Position numbers and translations under genes: made by a program. This document shows, piece after piece, positions 1-11,639 of a stretch of 64,000 nucleotides of DNA. Origin of the DNA: Hyperoodon ampullatus (lineage: Eukaryota; Chordata; Mammalia; Artiodactyla; Ziphiidae); NCBI GenBank assembly GCA_949752795.1, contig OX457060.1:105040949-105104948 (forward strand). The letters are read 5' to 3'. Position 1 is the first letter of the stretch. Each line of letters starts with the position of its first letter. The notes below the pieces were generated by a model, which saw only the letters and a list, made by a program, of their open reading frames with translations, did not search any database and was not told the DNA's origin.

Positions 1-1800
1 CTTTATTTCCCTATTTAATCAATCTTGAATTGCTAAAGAAAATCAGTGAGTCATCAGAGAAGTGATTTAAGTGTTTATAGCATAGGAAAAAAATTGGTCT
101 CCCGTTCTCCCCAAAAATGCATTATTAAAAAATCCGTAAGATGTGTTTCAAATATACACCCACGCAACTAGACAACCACTGCCACCACAAAGAAAGAAAA
201 TGGTCCAAAAGTGACTCGAACAGAGAGCTTTGTGCATCCTGCAGGAAGCTAGGGACTTTCAACATATTTGTGGCTTCATTGCAGAAAGCAAACTCTTATT
301 TGTTGATGAAGCTATTATGTATTTATGAAGCATTTCTCTTTCACCAGGCTATGCACTATTTTTTTTAACTGTTGTTTAAAATATAGCATATTTAAATTAT
401 TCATCAAAAGCGGAAAACCAAAGAATGAGATCAATCTCCCACCCCCTTTTGTAGCAAATTTGCCACCTCCAAGATCAGAGGACACAATATGTTTCCACTT
501 ATAATTTCCGCATGCTTAAAACTTGGCTGTGAAAAGCCAAGTCTCTTCAAACTGATGGAATTTGGCATAGAAACCAGAGAATTGTCTGTATTTAAAAAAC
601 AGTAATTTTAAATACTTTAGTTATTTCCGTGGAACAGGAATGCCAAAATTCCAAGTTTCTTATAATCATATTTCTTCTCTTCTAAATTAAATATATAATA
701 TGATTATAATGCTGCATATGAATGGTTTTTAACTATTTTTACACTATGCCTAATATACTAGAGAGGAATTTTTTATCTTTTCTATTAAAAGATTTGATAA
801 GTTATATGAAAGGATGGTTTTCAACTGAATAGAAATATAGGCTAGCAGTACTTTAACTTATAGGTTCTACTTTGTAATGCAGTACATTAATTAAAACATG
901 GACTTACAAATTTTTTGTTATAATGTAAATATATATGTATATGTAGTTCTATGATCAGCACTGATATACGTGTGTCCTTATGTGAATATGTGCGTGTAAA
1001 CATTTACAATATATTTAGAACTGGATGAGCTGTATTATAGACTGGATTTGTGTTTAAAGTATTATGTATTAGATATTAGATTTGCTTACCAGTATTTCTC
1101 ATACATGGGAGGATTGCATTTTCCCACTTCCCTAAAATTAGGTATAGCCTTGGGGTTCACTTTGCCCGTAAAATGTGCCTTTAAGAGCTTGTACACAATT
1201 CTCCCTTCTCTCTTTCCCTGCTGCCCAGATCTAAAAGCCATATGTTTAAGATGGAGCAGTTACAGAATGCTGGAACCTCCCTGTTGAGTCACCCCATGGA
1301 GGGCAGTTACCTTGGAGAGTTTCCCAGACCCACAACCAACATTGTGTAACATAGAAGTAACACTTTGTGGTGTTAAGGATCTGCATTTGTATAATGTTTA
1401 TTATAGAAGCATTATCTAGACTAGTATAATCTCTAGCAGCAATTTTCAAACATTTGAAATTATTCTCATCATTAGTAAAAATGTTTTAGTATGCACTCCA
1501 ACATACATATATTTATTTACAAATGCCATAGCTTATTGTTTTACTTATACATTTTGTGCATTATAAGACATAATCACAAAGTAAAAATAAAAAAGGAAAG
1601 ATTAAAAGACTAAATTGAGTTCTCTAATACTTTTCCTACATTCCAATCTTGTCTTTGTTCCTTGATTACTGCATCTCACTTGGAGATCACTAATCCAGAA
1701 TTTAGTGAGACTGACGTAGAGAATCAAGGGGAAAATTCACTACCAAATATAAAGAGACACTATAATTTGGGGTTCTAATCATTAAATCTCTTCTCAATAT
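1..1800. other. Unique AT-rich non-coding DNA, no gene seen
   Basis: I see no recognisable repeat or gene. The longest open frames are under 80 codons and have no family resemblance. There is a TA-rich patch near 920-950. This reads as ordinary intergenic or intronic mammalian DNA. Confidence 0.5.
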
Positions 1801-1802
1801 AA

Positions 1803-1985
1803 CAGTGTGTTTCAAAGTGTGGCTCAGAACCACTAGTGCCTGTCTCTGCACTAAACCAAGGGCAATCTTTGCCCTCAGTTTTCCCTTTGCCCACAGTCTT
1901 TGCAGGGGCCTAGGAATCTCTACTGTACTAGGACCACTACCTGATCCTTATATGTTTTAAACTGTTATAAGCTTTGCCTTAAAGT
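1803..1985 (+). repeat. Possible MER5-like hAT-Charlie relic
   Basis: The stretch opens with a 'tttcaaagtgtggctcagaacc' type phrase that resembles one end of the non-autonomous hAT elements of the MER5 group. The rest is too diverged to follow with confidence. No 8-bp target duplication was identified. It could equally be unique sequence. Confidence 0.28.
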
Positions 1986-1989
1986 GATC

Positions 1990-4140
1990 TGGAATAAAAA
2001 ATTTACGTTTTACACTCTTTGGCAAATACCTGAAGGTGATAATATAGATACCTTTGAGATTTTTGTGTGTTAAATCTCTACACTTGTCAGTAATGGCTAA
2101 TTTGAAGCTGAAGTTAAAAGACAGCATTCCATGTAACCAGAGTTTCTTCTAGAAACAATCTTAATTAAAGCATCACTGAGAGAGGAAGTCAAAAGAGGTC
2201 CCAAATCCAATCTAATAAAATCATTTTATGAAATGACAGGGAAAGATAAAGGTCTAAGAAATTTGAAGTATATAAACACTTGCCACATATGAGATACATG
2301 TGGAAAAAACAACAAAAAAGACAGTATAAGGCAATGTAAGTTTAAAAAATGGCAATTGCTAACCATTGTTAACTGATCCCATATTTTATTGGTTTGAAGA
2401 AATGACATCATAAACATGTTGGTCACCAAATTTGTGGTTCCCACACAGGGTTGAAATGGAATGAATGGTCCACTGTTTTGTAACATGATTCTTCACCAGT
2501 CAAATGTTTCAAAGACTATTCAAAGAATAGTTTCCAAATTCAATGGAATTAAAATTTTCATCTTATAATGTATAAAGTTTATACACTATAAACTATACTC
2601 TATAGCCTAAATAAGTTACCCACATGGGTCAAGTTAATATTTTTCAAGCACTAGGATCTCATTCAGTAAGTCACACAAAATAGATTAATACATGGCTTCC
2701 AAAACCTATGGTAATATTAATTAACCTGTTGTGTAGTGATGTGAAGTTCAGAGGGTACTGTACAGGTACTGGAATAAAATGTTGGTAATAACAAGAATAA
2801 TAATTGCTACTTCCAGAAGCATTATCTGAAGTGGTAAACAAGATAAGTTATAGGAACTTACATATGAGTGTAATGACTTACTCCTAATAATGAGTTGAGG
2901 CTAGTACACAGGCCAACAGCTCACTGAGTTCAAGTGTAGGGATATTCCTTTGTATAGTGTTCAGTGAAGAGGCTTATTATTGAATATGATGACAAAATAT
3001 AGAGAGAATCTTAAATTCATGAATGGTAACTTAACCAGGTTCTCTTCATTAAGACTATTTGCAGCTCTTAAAGCTTTGCCAAGCAACTTCTCAGTCAAAT
3101 GGGGATCAACTCTAAACAAACTTGCTGTGTGTAGGTTGTAATTAGGGAGAATGTGACCCAAAGTAAAGCTCTAAATAAGTGGTCTTTCCCCAGCAAAGAG
3201 TTGAGTTAAATGCTGATTTTTGAAAATTCTAAAAACAGAATGATCCTTTCATTTATTCAACAATCTTTACAAAATTTCTTCCTCTCATCTTCAAACCTGC
3301 ATCATGTCTGGAAAATTCTAGGCACTTAGTAAATATTTGTTCAATTGAGTTATGTAGAAATTATAGGAGTTTCCATCTCTGATCTGGTACAGCATAAGAC
3401 TGACCTAGGAGGTCAGGAGGTAACCATGTTAATCAGAGGCAAGAGAGAATATCAACCAGAACGGTCCATTGGTAGTATGGAGCAGTAAGTGGTTACCTGT
3501 GAACGACTTCCTGACCCATGGCACAAAACTGGTGAAGTGGATGGACAAACTTCCTTGGATTCCATTGGCAAAGACTATACAGGATGCCTGTCACCAAACT
3601 TGCCACACTCAGGTACTTCAGAGCAGAGGGGGGACTCCAGTGGAGGTCCGAACACAGATGAGCAAGAGCCAAAAGAAGGGCAAGAGCTCTTGCACAGGTC
3701 TATGCATGGCTCAAAGTCCAGGGGTCAGGGCTGTAGATACTCTGGAGGTCTGAACTTGTTCTCTGTGCAATGTGAGTGAGAGTTGCCTTAAATCAGAGTG
3801 CCACCACTATTTCAACAACCCATCTCACATGGTCCCATGGAGGAACTACTGGGATAGTTCCCAGTAGAACTGGGAACTATAGAGTATAGTATAGAATATA
3901 GGTGCAAGCCCTGGAGCTCCTTGGACACGTGTTGAACCCATCACTGTCGTGAGAGCTTGAAGAGCATCATGAAGGGGAGAGACTGGGACTAAAGACTGTG
4001 TGGACCCCAGTGTGCCATTCTGCCAGCTCAGCTGATCCCAGGCACTGAAGGGGAGCTTGGGAAGTTTTGAGAAAGGCACTCCAAAACTCAGAGAAGCCCT
4101 TAGGTGAGGGCCTGGAGAAGGGACCCCACAAACCTTGATG
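1990..4140. other. Unassigned non-coding stretch
   Basis: No gene was recognised. The part at 3460-4110 is richer in GC than its surroundings and has two overlapping open frames of about 95 codons on the plus strand (3469-3753 and 3489-3779) and one of 77 codons on the minus strand. None resembles a known protein. This could be an old endoviral or other repeat relic, but I cannot assign a family. Confidence 0.4.
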
Positions 4141-4145
4141 TAAGG

Positions 4146-4300
4146 GTGGTATTGATCAGAATCAAAACCTCCTGAGGTACTTGTTAAATATGCATATTTC
4201 TTAGTCCACCCCAGACATACTGAATTAGAACCTCTGTGGATAGATGTGAAAGTCTACCTTTCACAAGCTTCCTGGTTATTCTTAGGGACATTCATCTTTT
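4146..4300 (+). repeat. MER5A-like non-autonomous hAT-Charlie relic
   Basis: The order of phrases matches what I know of MER5A: a 'atcagaatcaaaacctcctgag' type block, then 'cttgttaaatatgcatattt', then 'ccaccccagacatactgaat' and 'agaacctctgtgg'. Such elements carry no protein and were mobilised by an hAT transposase early in placental evolution. Only the central part is clear and the ends are lost. A repeat-library search would settle the subfamily. Confidence 0.6.
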
Positions 4301-4345
4301 TTTTTGGGGGGGACATTAATCTTTGAGAGTAACTGGTCTAATTTA

Positions 4346-6164
4346 TAAGATATATAGATTATTATATAATCTGGCTCATTAGCGTACATTCAGATTGATA
4401 TCCAGGCTCATTTACCACTCAAAATCTTTGAATTTCCATGGCTGACCTACCAGATCAGATGGAGCCACTTTCTATTCCCCAAATTCCATGCACTTTTATA
4501 TAGTCAGGCTTTTCTCACTGTGTTCCCTTTGCATAAGTTATTTATCCAATTTTATACAGGTGTTATATTCTAACTCATGCTTGATGACACATCCTCTATA
4601 ATTCCTGTTTATGTCTGATGTGTCCTTTGTATATATATTTTCTATTTATTTCCTTCATGTCTATCTTTTTTTCAGATTTAAACTTTGAATTCAGGAAGAC
4701 CTGGTTTTTATTTCAATCATTTTGTCACGTTATAGGTGCTCAACTAATGGACAATTCAATGCCAATTCAAGGCTTAGCTTTGCATTTTTCTTTTGGATCA
4801 AAAATCTTCCAAAAAGAGTTGAAGCCTACTTTAACAGAGTCCTTTTACTTCTAAAACCATGTCCTATTCTTAGAACAGAGCTTAGACAGACAGGGGATCC
4901 ACAGCCCAACCATTAGAATTAACATAATGGGTCCAGTTTTAGAGTCAGAGCCTATTGACATTGCAGAGTGATTTAGCTTAAGAAAAAAGCAGATCTAGAT
5001 GCCCCATTACTGCTACTAAATAAACTGTGTTCTGATAATAGGGATTGGTCTAATACAGGAGAAAGTGGCTAGTGTATGGTTAATCTAAGTCTGGAGTGAA
5101 GAAATATGCATCTTTCTGTTCTGAATGTATTTATCATACCATATAAATAAAGAGCAAAGCATGGAACTGACACTATAATTTCTGTTCACACAAACTGAGG
5201 ATAAGAAAAGTCAATTCACATGGGAGAAATTTGGAGCCAAAGTGCCAATCAAACATCTCTGACAACATTGACCAGAATTTTGTAACACACAAAGGGAAAA
5301 CTAAGCTATTTTGAGCATAATAATTGGTCATAGAAAATTATTTTAAAAGTTCTAAATCCCTAGGGAATTTAGAATATGATGAAAAGCTACACTAAAATAG
5401 AACACTAAAAGTGGTCAGCATGTACTTGAGGGGTAGTGAAGAAACTAAGCCTGATTGAGATTTGGAGTCTCTATATCATGTCGTTTATAGTCAGGTATGA
5501 TTGAGTCAAATGAGTGAGTAGTAATTGACGTGTATTCTTGTGATTAAAATTGTATTTTTCAGTTGAAAAAAATCCCTTCAAGACTTCCTCAACCATTCCA
5601 CTTATCAAAAGCATATTATGAGAGCTTCACTAAAACAAGATTTATTTTTCTTTGACCCATGAAAGTTATTAGAACTCTGAACAAATTCAGAAGTTAAATG
5701 GAAGAAATGGTTTTATTCTGTACTAGTTTAATAAAAGACTAGAAGGGCAACTCTGAATTAGAGGCTCATGTATATTTTAGTCTTGAGTTTATTATCCTTT
5801 TCAGTAAAGAGTTCTACCCATAGCTTCTGAAAATTGAGCAGCTGGTTTCAGTTGTTTGATGGGTATGTTTTATGAAAACAACAAACTGAAAATGAGCTCA
5901 CTTAACTGCAGTTAATTCTGTTTCATTCACTGTCTTATGCAAAGATTCCATCTGTAACTTAGTCACTGAAACTGTAACCCTCCACTTCAACTCTGGAAGA
6001 TATTATACATTTATGAGAGAACATCCTTTCACCTGACTCTTCTATTAGATATGAATTCACAATGTCTTACAGTTACAGAAGGAAAGCCTAAGTAGTCAGC
6101 AAGGGCCCCTTTCTCTGAAATATTAACAACTGGCAGAAATAGCCTCTTGCCATTTTAGTGCCTT
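4346..6164. other. Unique non-coding DNA, nothing recognised
   Basis: No repeat family, RNA gene or plausible coding region was identified. Short open frames near 4618-4916 look like chance. A pure T/G run sits at 4295-4312. Confidence 0.45.
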
Positions 6165-6660
6165 GCATGATTCATCCATGTATTTAGTAAATCATTGTGA
6201 GCCCCTTCTCTTCTCTTTGCATGAGACACAGAGGTGCACAGAACAGAGCTCCTGCCCTCAACGGGCTGTACCTCATCTGATTGGGATATAGATAATAAAA
6301 TGTAAGCAGATTAATATGTTTTAATTTAAAATATTCTCAAATAAGAAAAATCAAGGAAGCTATGAGACTGATGAGTGACCAGTTAGAAGTCTTGAAAAAG
6401 AACTTACGAAAATGAGTTAGGGAAGAGTTCACTGAGGAGATGACAGTTAGGCAGAGATTAATAAAGGGATGGAGTGATCCTATCCTGACCTAAAGGAAGG
6501 ATATTGTAAGCAGAAGGAGAAGCAAGGCCAATGGCCCAGAAGTGAGATGAAACAAAACTGGGTTTTTTACTTATTTTTAAGAATCCGAAGAGCACCAATG
6601 TGGCTGAAATGGGATGAACATGTGGACATCTAAGGAAAGTGACTTGTATTTTCAAGCCAG
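6165..6660 (-). repeat. L2-like LINE relic
   Basis: A 'ctcctgccctcaacgggct' phrase, 'gatatagataataaaatgtaa', and later 'cactgaggagatgacagttaggcagag' follow the order found in reverse-orientation L2 3' regions of mammals. No open frame survives. The element is old and its boundaries are approximate. Confidence 0.5.
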
Positions 6661-6699
6661 TGAGGCAAGGGCTGAATGTGCGATATTTAGAATACGTAT

Positions 6700-6797
6700 G
6701 CACAAAAGAATGTCTGTATGTGTATAACTGAGTCACTTTGCCATACAGCAGAGAGTGGCACAACAGTGTAAATCAACTATACTTCAATTTAAAAAAA
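6700..6797 (+). mobile_element. L1 3'-end fragment (cetartiodactyl type)
   Basis: The segment carries the typical L1 3' end of even-toed ungulates and whales: 'gtataactgagtcactttgc', 'cagcagagagtggcacaaca', and 'taaatcaactatacttcaat' before an A-run. Only the last ~100 bp is present, as expected of a heavily 5'-truncated LINE insertion. Its A-tail was then the landing site of the SINE that follows at once. Confidence 0.7.
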
Positions 6798-6807
6798 CTA
6801 AAATTGG

Positions 6808-7035
6808 GCTTCCCTGGTGGCGCAGTGGTTGAGAGACTGCCTGCCGATGCAGGGGACACGGGTTCGTGCCCCGGTCTGGGAACATCCCACATGCCGCGGA
6901 GCGGCTAGGCCCGTGAGCCATAGCCGCTGAGCCTGCGCGTCCGGAGCCTGTGCTCCGCAACGGGAGAGGCCCCAACAGTGAGAGGCCCGCATACCGCAAA
7001 AAGAAAAAAAATAATAAAATAAAATAAAATAAAAT
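6808..7035 (+). mobile_element. CHR-type tRNA-derived SINE, short form
   Basis: This is a complete short-form SINE. A pol III A-box match (TGGCGCAGTGG, 6818-6828) and a B-box-like block (GGTTCGTGCC, 6861-6870) show the tRNA-derived head. The body is CpG-rich and the tail is an A-run followed by (AAAAT)n. A perfect 12-bp target duplication, aactaaaattgg, lies at 6796-6807 and 7036-7047. The element encodes no protein and would have been copied by L1 reverse transcriptase. Retained CpGs suggest a fairly young copy. Open frames read through it on the minus strand are artefacts. The CHR assignment comes from remembered head and body sequence. Confidence 0.92.
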
Positions 7036-7047
7036 AACTAAAATTGG

Positions 7048-7547
7048 AATACATATACTAAACTGGTTCATTGTTAAAGTCTGACAGATGTTTTAAAAAT
7101 AGCTAGAAATGAGATGTATGAGGAGTATTAAGTGAGATAATATATGTGAATGGTATGTGAATGTATAACAGAAATGTTAGTGTTATTCATTGGTCACACA
7201 AGTTCCTCTTATCTTTTCAACTAGTCTTTAAATTTTTTTTTAATATAGATGAGACATCTGATTTTCTTACATAATCTTGAGTTATATACAGAATCCCATA
7301 AGTTAAATATAACTTCAGAGGCAACTTCAATGAAAGTTCTTGAGAAAATTACATGTCTATGTTAATATTTTAATGACATTTGAAGTACAAAAGGAGGTAG
7401 CTCATATTTTTATACTAAAAAGAAATTATGTGAACAGTATAACAATAAAGCATATGCAAAACAACAGAAATATCAAAATAACATTAATGTGAAAATTTTT
7501 ATCACACTGTAGAACATAATGACTAAAAAGAATGTTTGTTTTCCTTA
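7048..7547. other. Unique AT-rich DNA
   Basis: Nothing was recognised apart from short A/T runs. There is no gene or clear repeat. Confidence 0.45.
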
Positions 7548-9430
7548 ATTTATTTTAAATTGTGGTAAAATGCTCATAAAGTTTCTCATCTTAACCTATT
7601 TTAAATGTAGAGTTTAGTGGTATTAAGTATATTTTTATTGTTGTGCAACTATAACCACCATTCATCTCCAGAACACTTGTCATCTTACAAAACTGAAACT
7701 TTATACCATGAAACATTTCTTCTCCCTCAGCCCCTGGCAACACCATTCTACTTTCTGTCTCTATGACTTGGACTATTGTAAGTATGTCATGTGAGAGGAA
7801 TCATACAGTATTTGTCTTTTTGTGATGCGGTTATTTCACTTAGCATAATTTTCTCAGGGTTCATCCATGTTGTAGCATATGTCAGAATCTCCTTCCTTTT
7901 TTTTTTTTTTTGCGGTACGCGGGCCTCTCACTGTTGTGGCCTCTCCCGTCGTGGAGCACAGGCTCCAGACATGCAGGCTCAGCGGCCATGGCTCACGGGC
8001 CCAGCCGCTCTGTGGCATGTGGGATCTTCCCGTACCAGGGCACAAACCCGCGTCCCCTGCATCGGCAGGCAGACTCTCAACCACTGCACCACCAGGGAAA
8101 CCCCTCCTTCCTTTTTAAAGGCTGAATGATATCCCATTGTATGTACATGTAACATTCTGCTTATCCATTCGTCAATGTATACTTGGATTGCTTCCACATT
8201 TTAGCTATTGTTAGCAATGCTACCGTGAACATAGGTGTACAAATGTCTCTTCAAGATGCCACTTTAAATTCTCATACCCAGAAGTGGGTTACATACCCAG
8301 AAGTGGGATTGCTAGATCATATATGGTGATTGTATTTTTCATTTTTTGAGGAACTACTCTACTGTTTTTCATAGGAGTCACACCATTGTATATTCCCACC
8401 AACAGTATACAAGGGTTCCAATTTTCTCACATTCTCACCAACACTTGTTACTTTCTGTTTTTAAGAATAGGCATCCTAAAGGGTGTGAGGTAATAACTCT
8501 TTGTGGTTTTGATTTGCATTTCTCTCGTGATTAGTGATATTGAGCATCTTTCCATATGCCTACTGGCCACTTGTATATTTTCTTTGGAGAAATGTCTATT
8601 CAAGCTCTTCACCCATTTTTGAATCGAGTTGTTCATTTTTTTGTTGTTGAGGTTTAGGAGTGCTCTATATAATTTAGCTATTAATCCCTTTGCAGAAATA
8701 TTGATATGATTTGCAAGTATTTTCTCCCATTCTGTGGGTTGCCTTTTGGTGGTATCTTTTGATGCACACAATTTTTTCATTGTTCATGAAATCCAATTTG
8801 CCTATTTTTTCTTGTGTTGCCTGTGCCTTAAGTGTCACATCCAAGAAATTATTACCAAATCCAATGTCATGAAGGTTTTAGCCAATTTTTTCTTTAAGAG
8901 TTTTATAGTTTTAGGTGTTACAGTTAGGTCTTCGGTGTATTTTAAGTTAATTTTGTTTGCAGTGTTAAGTAAGGGTCCAATTTTATTCTTTTGCATGTGG
9001 ACACCCAGTTTCCCCAGTACCACTTGTTGAAAAGACAATCCTTTTCTCATTGAATGGTCTTGGCCCCCTTGTCAAAAATCATTTGACCATACGATTGTTT
9101 TTCCTTTTATTTTGTTAATATGGTGTATTACATTGATTGATTTTTGTATGTTGAACCATTCTTGTATTCCAGGAATAAATTCCACTTGGATGAGGTATAT
9201 AATCCTTTTAATAACCTGCTGAATTCTGTTTGCTATTATTTTGTTGAGCATTTTCACATCAATATTCATAAGGGTTATTGGTCTCTAGTCTTCTCATAAT
9301 GTCTTTATCTGACTTTTGTATCAGAGTAACACAGGCCTCATAGAATGAATTAAGATGTATTCCCTCCTCTTCAATTCTTTATGAAAATTTTTCAAATTGG
9401 TATTGTGTGTCCAAAAACATAAGCTAGGAA
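7548..9430 (-). mobile_element. Old L1 fragment: ORF2 3' half plus 3'UTR, reverse orientation
   Basis: Translated on the minus strand, the segment gives broken pieces of L1 ORF2. At 9072-9269 there is a reverse-transcriptase block with the [11 protein letters not shown] and [10 protein letters not shown] phrases. At 8448-8780 there is the C-terminal region with [12 protein letters not shown] and REMQIKTT. Stops and frameshifts separate the pieces, so it is dead. 7548-7880 is the 3'UTR and C-terminal tail. A short SINE interrupts it at 7901-8103. It is clearly more diverged than the L1 at 34-41 kb, so it is an older subfamily. Confidence 0.8.
7901..8103 (-). mobile_element. CHR-type SINE, short form, inside the old L1
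   Basis: A reverse-orientation short-form SINE. The T-run at 7897-7911 is the tail, the body reads 'gcggtacgcgggcctctcac' and onward, and the head ends in 'accaccagggaaacc'. The 12-13 bp duplication ctccttcctttt is seen at 7889-7900 and 8104-8115. The host sequence on both sides is continuous L1 3' sequence, which proves that this insertion is younger than the L1 fragment. Confidence 0.92.
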
Positions 9431-9479
9431 GTTTTTAATAATTAGTCTCAAATTATGTAGAAATAAAAATGTGGAATTA

Positions 9480-11630
9480 TAAATGAAAGTTACAAAAATA
9501 CTTTTATAATTGACCATGTATTTACCTTTTCTGTGCTATTTATGTATTGATTTGGATTTTAGTTCCTGTTTGGTGTCCTTGCATTTCCCTTGCAGACTCC
9601 CTTTAACATTTCTAGTGGTAATAAACTCCCTCAGCCTTTGTTTATCTAAGAAAAGTTTTAATTTCTCCCTCACATTTGAAGAACAGTTTTGCCAGATATA
9701 GGATTTTTGGTTGATAGTTTCTTATTTTAGCACTATGAATATATCAGCCCACTGCCCTCTGATGAGAAATCTGAATGATCATCTTTTTTTATTTTTTTTT
9801 TAAGGGACTTGGCTGGCTCCAAATGTTTTTGTTTGTTTGTTTGTTTTGGTTAAATTTTATTTATTTATTTTTTTGGCTGCATTGGGTCTTCATTCCTGCA
9901 TGCTGGCTTTTCTCTAGTTGTGGAGAGCTGGGGCTATTCTTCGTTGCGGTACGTGGGCTTCTCATTGCAATGGCTTCTCTTATTGCGGAGCATGGGCTCT
10001 AGGTGCGTGGGCTTCAGTAGTTGTGGTGTGCAGGCTCAGCAGTTGTGGCGCACAGGCTTAGTTGACCTGTGGCATGTGGGATCTTCCCAGACAAGGGATT
10101 GAATGCATGTCTCCTGCATTGGCAGGCAGATTCTTAACCACTGTACCACCAGGGAAGTCCCATGAATGATCATCTTATTGAGGATCTCTTATGTGTGATG
10201 AATCACTTCTCTCTTGCTGCTTTCAAGATTATGTCTTTATCTTTGGCTTTCTACTATTTGATTGTAATATGCCCTGGTGTGGGTCTCTTGAATTTATCCT
10301 ACTTGGAATTCGCTAAGCCTCTTGGATATTTATATTCATGTATTTGATCAAATTTGGGAATTTTTCAGTCATTATTTCTTCATATTTTATCTCTGAAGCT
10401 TTCTTTCTTCTCTTTCTGGGACTCCCATAGTATGTATGTTAGTATACTTGATGATGTTCACAGGTCCCTTGTACTCACTTTACATTTTTTCAATTTTTTT
10501 TTCTTTTCATTCCTCATGCTCAATCATTTCGATTGTACTATCTTCAGTGTTGCAGATTGTTTCTTCTGCCTGTTAAAATCTGCCTTTGAATCACTCTGGT
10601 CGATTTTTCATTTCAGTTACTGTACTGTTTAGTTCCATAATTTTCTGGTTTCTTTTTAGATTTCTTATACCTTTATTGATATTTCCATACATAATTTTCT
10701 TGACTTTTTCCATGTCTTTCTTTAGTTCTTTGAGCATCTTCAAGACAGTTGTTTTTGAAGTCTTTGTAAAGTAGATCTGCCTTCAGGGGTTTCTAAAGGA
10801 CAGTTTCTGTTGATATTTTTTTCCTTTGAATACTTAAATAGACCATAATCTCTTATTTCTTTGTATAACTTGTGAGTTTTTTGGTGTAAAACCAGATATT
10901 TGAATCTAAATAATGTGATAACTCTGGGAATCACATTTTCCCTGATCTAAAGTTTATTGTTTTTTATTTGCATGTTTTGTTTTGTTTATTGTTGTAACCT
11001 GTCTCTGTGCTGAGGATTATCCTGAGGTATAAATTTAAAGTTTTCTTGGATATCTTTTGAGCGTGTACTTTTCCCTGAGCATGTGTGGTGAATTTCTAAC
11101 TTATCCCCCATGCACAGGTGCTTTTGAATGTCTTGGTATTTAATGTTAGGCTCCCAAAAGAGGAAACAAAAAAAGAAGGGGGATTCAGGCACTGGTCCTT
11201 TAAATCCCCTGGAAGTCACTTCAGGTGGAGGGGAGGTACTTGCAACAGTAAGAGGAAGTGCAACAATAATGGCTGCCTGCCTCTTTGTCTGCACCTCTGT
11301 AATCAGAAGCAGCAATCTGTGATCAGAACACAGGTTCCTGATATTTGGAGGGCAGGATCCTTATTGTCCCTCCTTGCTCCCACAAGCTGCATGCAAGCCA
11401 CTGTGGGGAAATGTGCACAGGGCTAAGAGTGTGGAGTGGGTAACCACTACCAAACTAAGAGCTGAAATAAACCAAAATTGACACAATTTAACAACTCCCC
11501 TGAAATTTGAAAACCTTCAGTAGACTCCAGCATTCCAAACTAGTATATCAGATAGATTAATCCAGTATAATTGTTGCCTAGGTAGAAAGACTGATTCCCA
11601 GTGCTTCTTACTCTGCCATCTTCTCAGAAT
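9480..11630 (-). mobile_element. Old L1M/HAL1-like fragment: ORF1 and 5'UTR, reverse orientation
   Basis: From 9580 to about 10930 the plus strand carries the reverse complement of an L1 ORF1 region. Key phrases are 'ctccctcagcctttgtttat', 'atatcagcccactgccctct', 'cttgctgctttcaagattat' and 'gggactcccatagtatgtat', all in L1 order. The far end near 11600 ('actctgccatcttctcagaa') resembles the start of an L1 5'UTR. No frame stays open. A long CHR-1-like SINE is inserted at 9786-10162. The neighbouring ORF2 fragment (7548-9430) lies in the same orientation, but the endonuclease and most of the reverse transcriptase are absent between them. Either one L1 lost about 2 kb or an ORF1-only HAL1 element lies next to an L1. 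Confidence 0.62.
9786..10162 (-). mobile_element. CHR-1-like tRNA-derived SINE, long form
   Basis: This is a longer SINE than the other copies here. The tail is at 9786-9875 (T, TTTG and TTTA runs). The body then carries repeated 'cattgcaatggcttctct' and 'gttgtggtgtgcaggctcag' type modules, and the head ends in 'ccaccagggaagtccc'. A perfect 14-bp target duplication, tgaatgatcatctt, is at 9772-9785 and 10163-10176. CpGs are mostly decayed, so it is older than the short-form copies. It splits the L1 ORF1 relic, which resumes exactly after the duplication. Confidence 0.85.
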
Positions 11631-11639
11631 TCTATTCTT

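Noticed and set aside
6818..6870. tRNA-like A and B boxes
   Set aside because: They belong to a SINE head. The rest of a tRNA (anticodon arm, acceptor stem) is not preserved, so no tRNA gene is called.
7791..8129. Pair of overlapping frames of up to 112 codons with HCCGLSRRGAQAP-type sequence
   Set aside because: They are translations of the CHR-type SINE. The same peptide recurs at 6784-7071, 49603-49824, 51293-51692 and 56902-57222. No known protein has it by descent.
11118..11426. 102-codon frame at the right end of the L1/HAL1 fragment
   Set aside because: It lies in the 5'UTR-like region in reverse orientation and has no family resemblance. Its overlap with other frames suggests chance.
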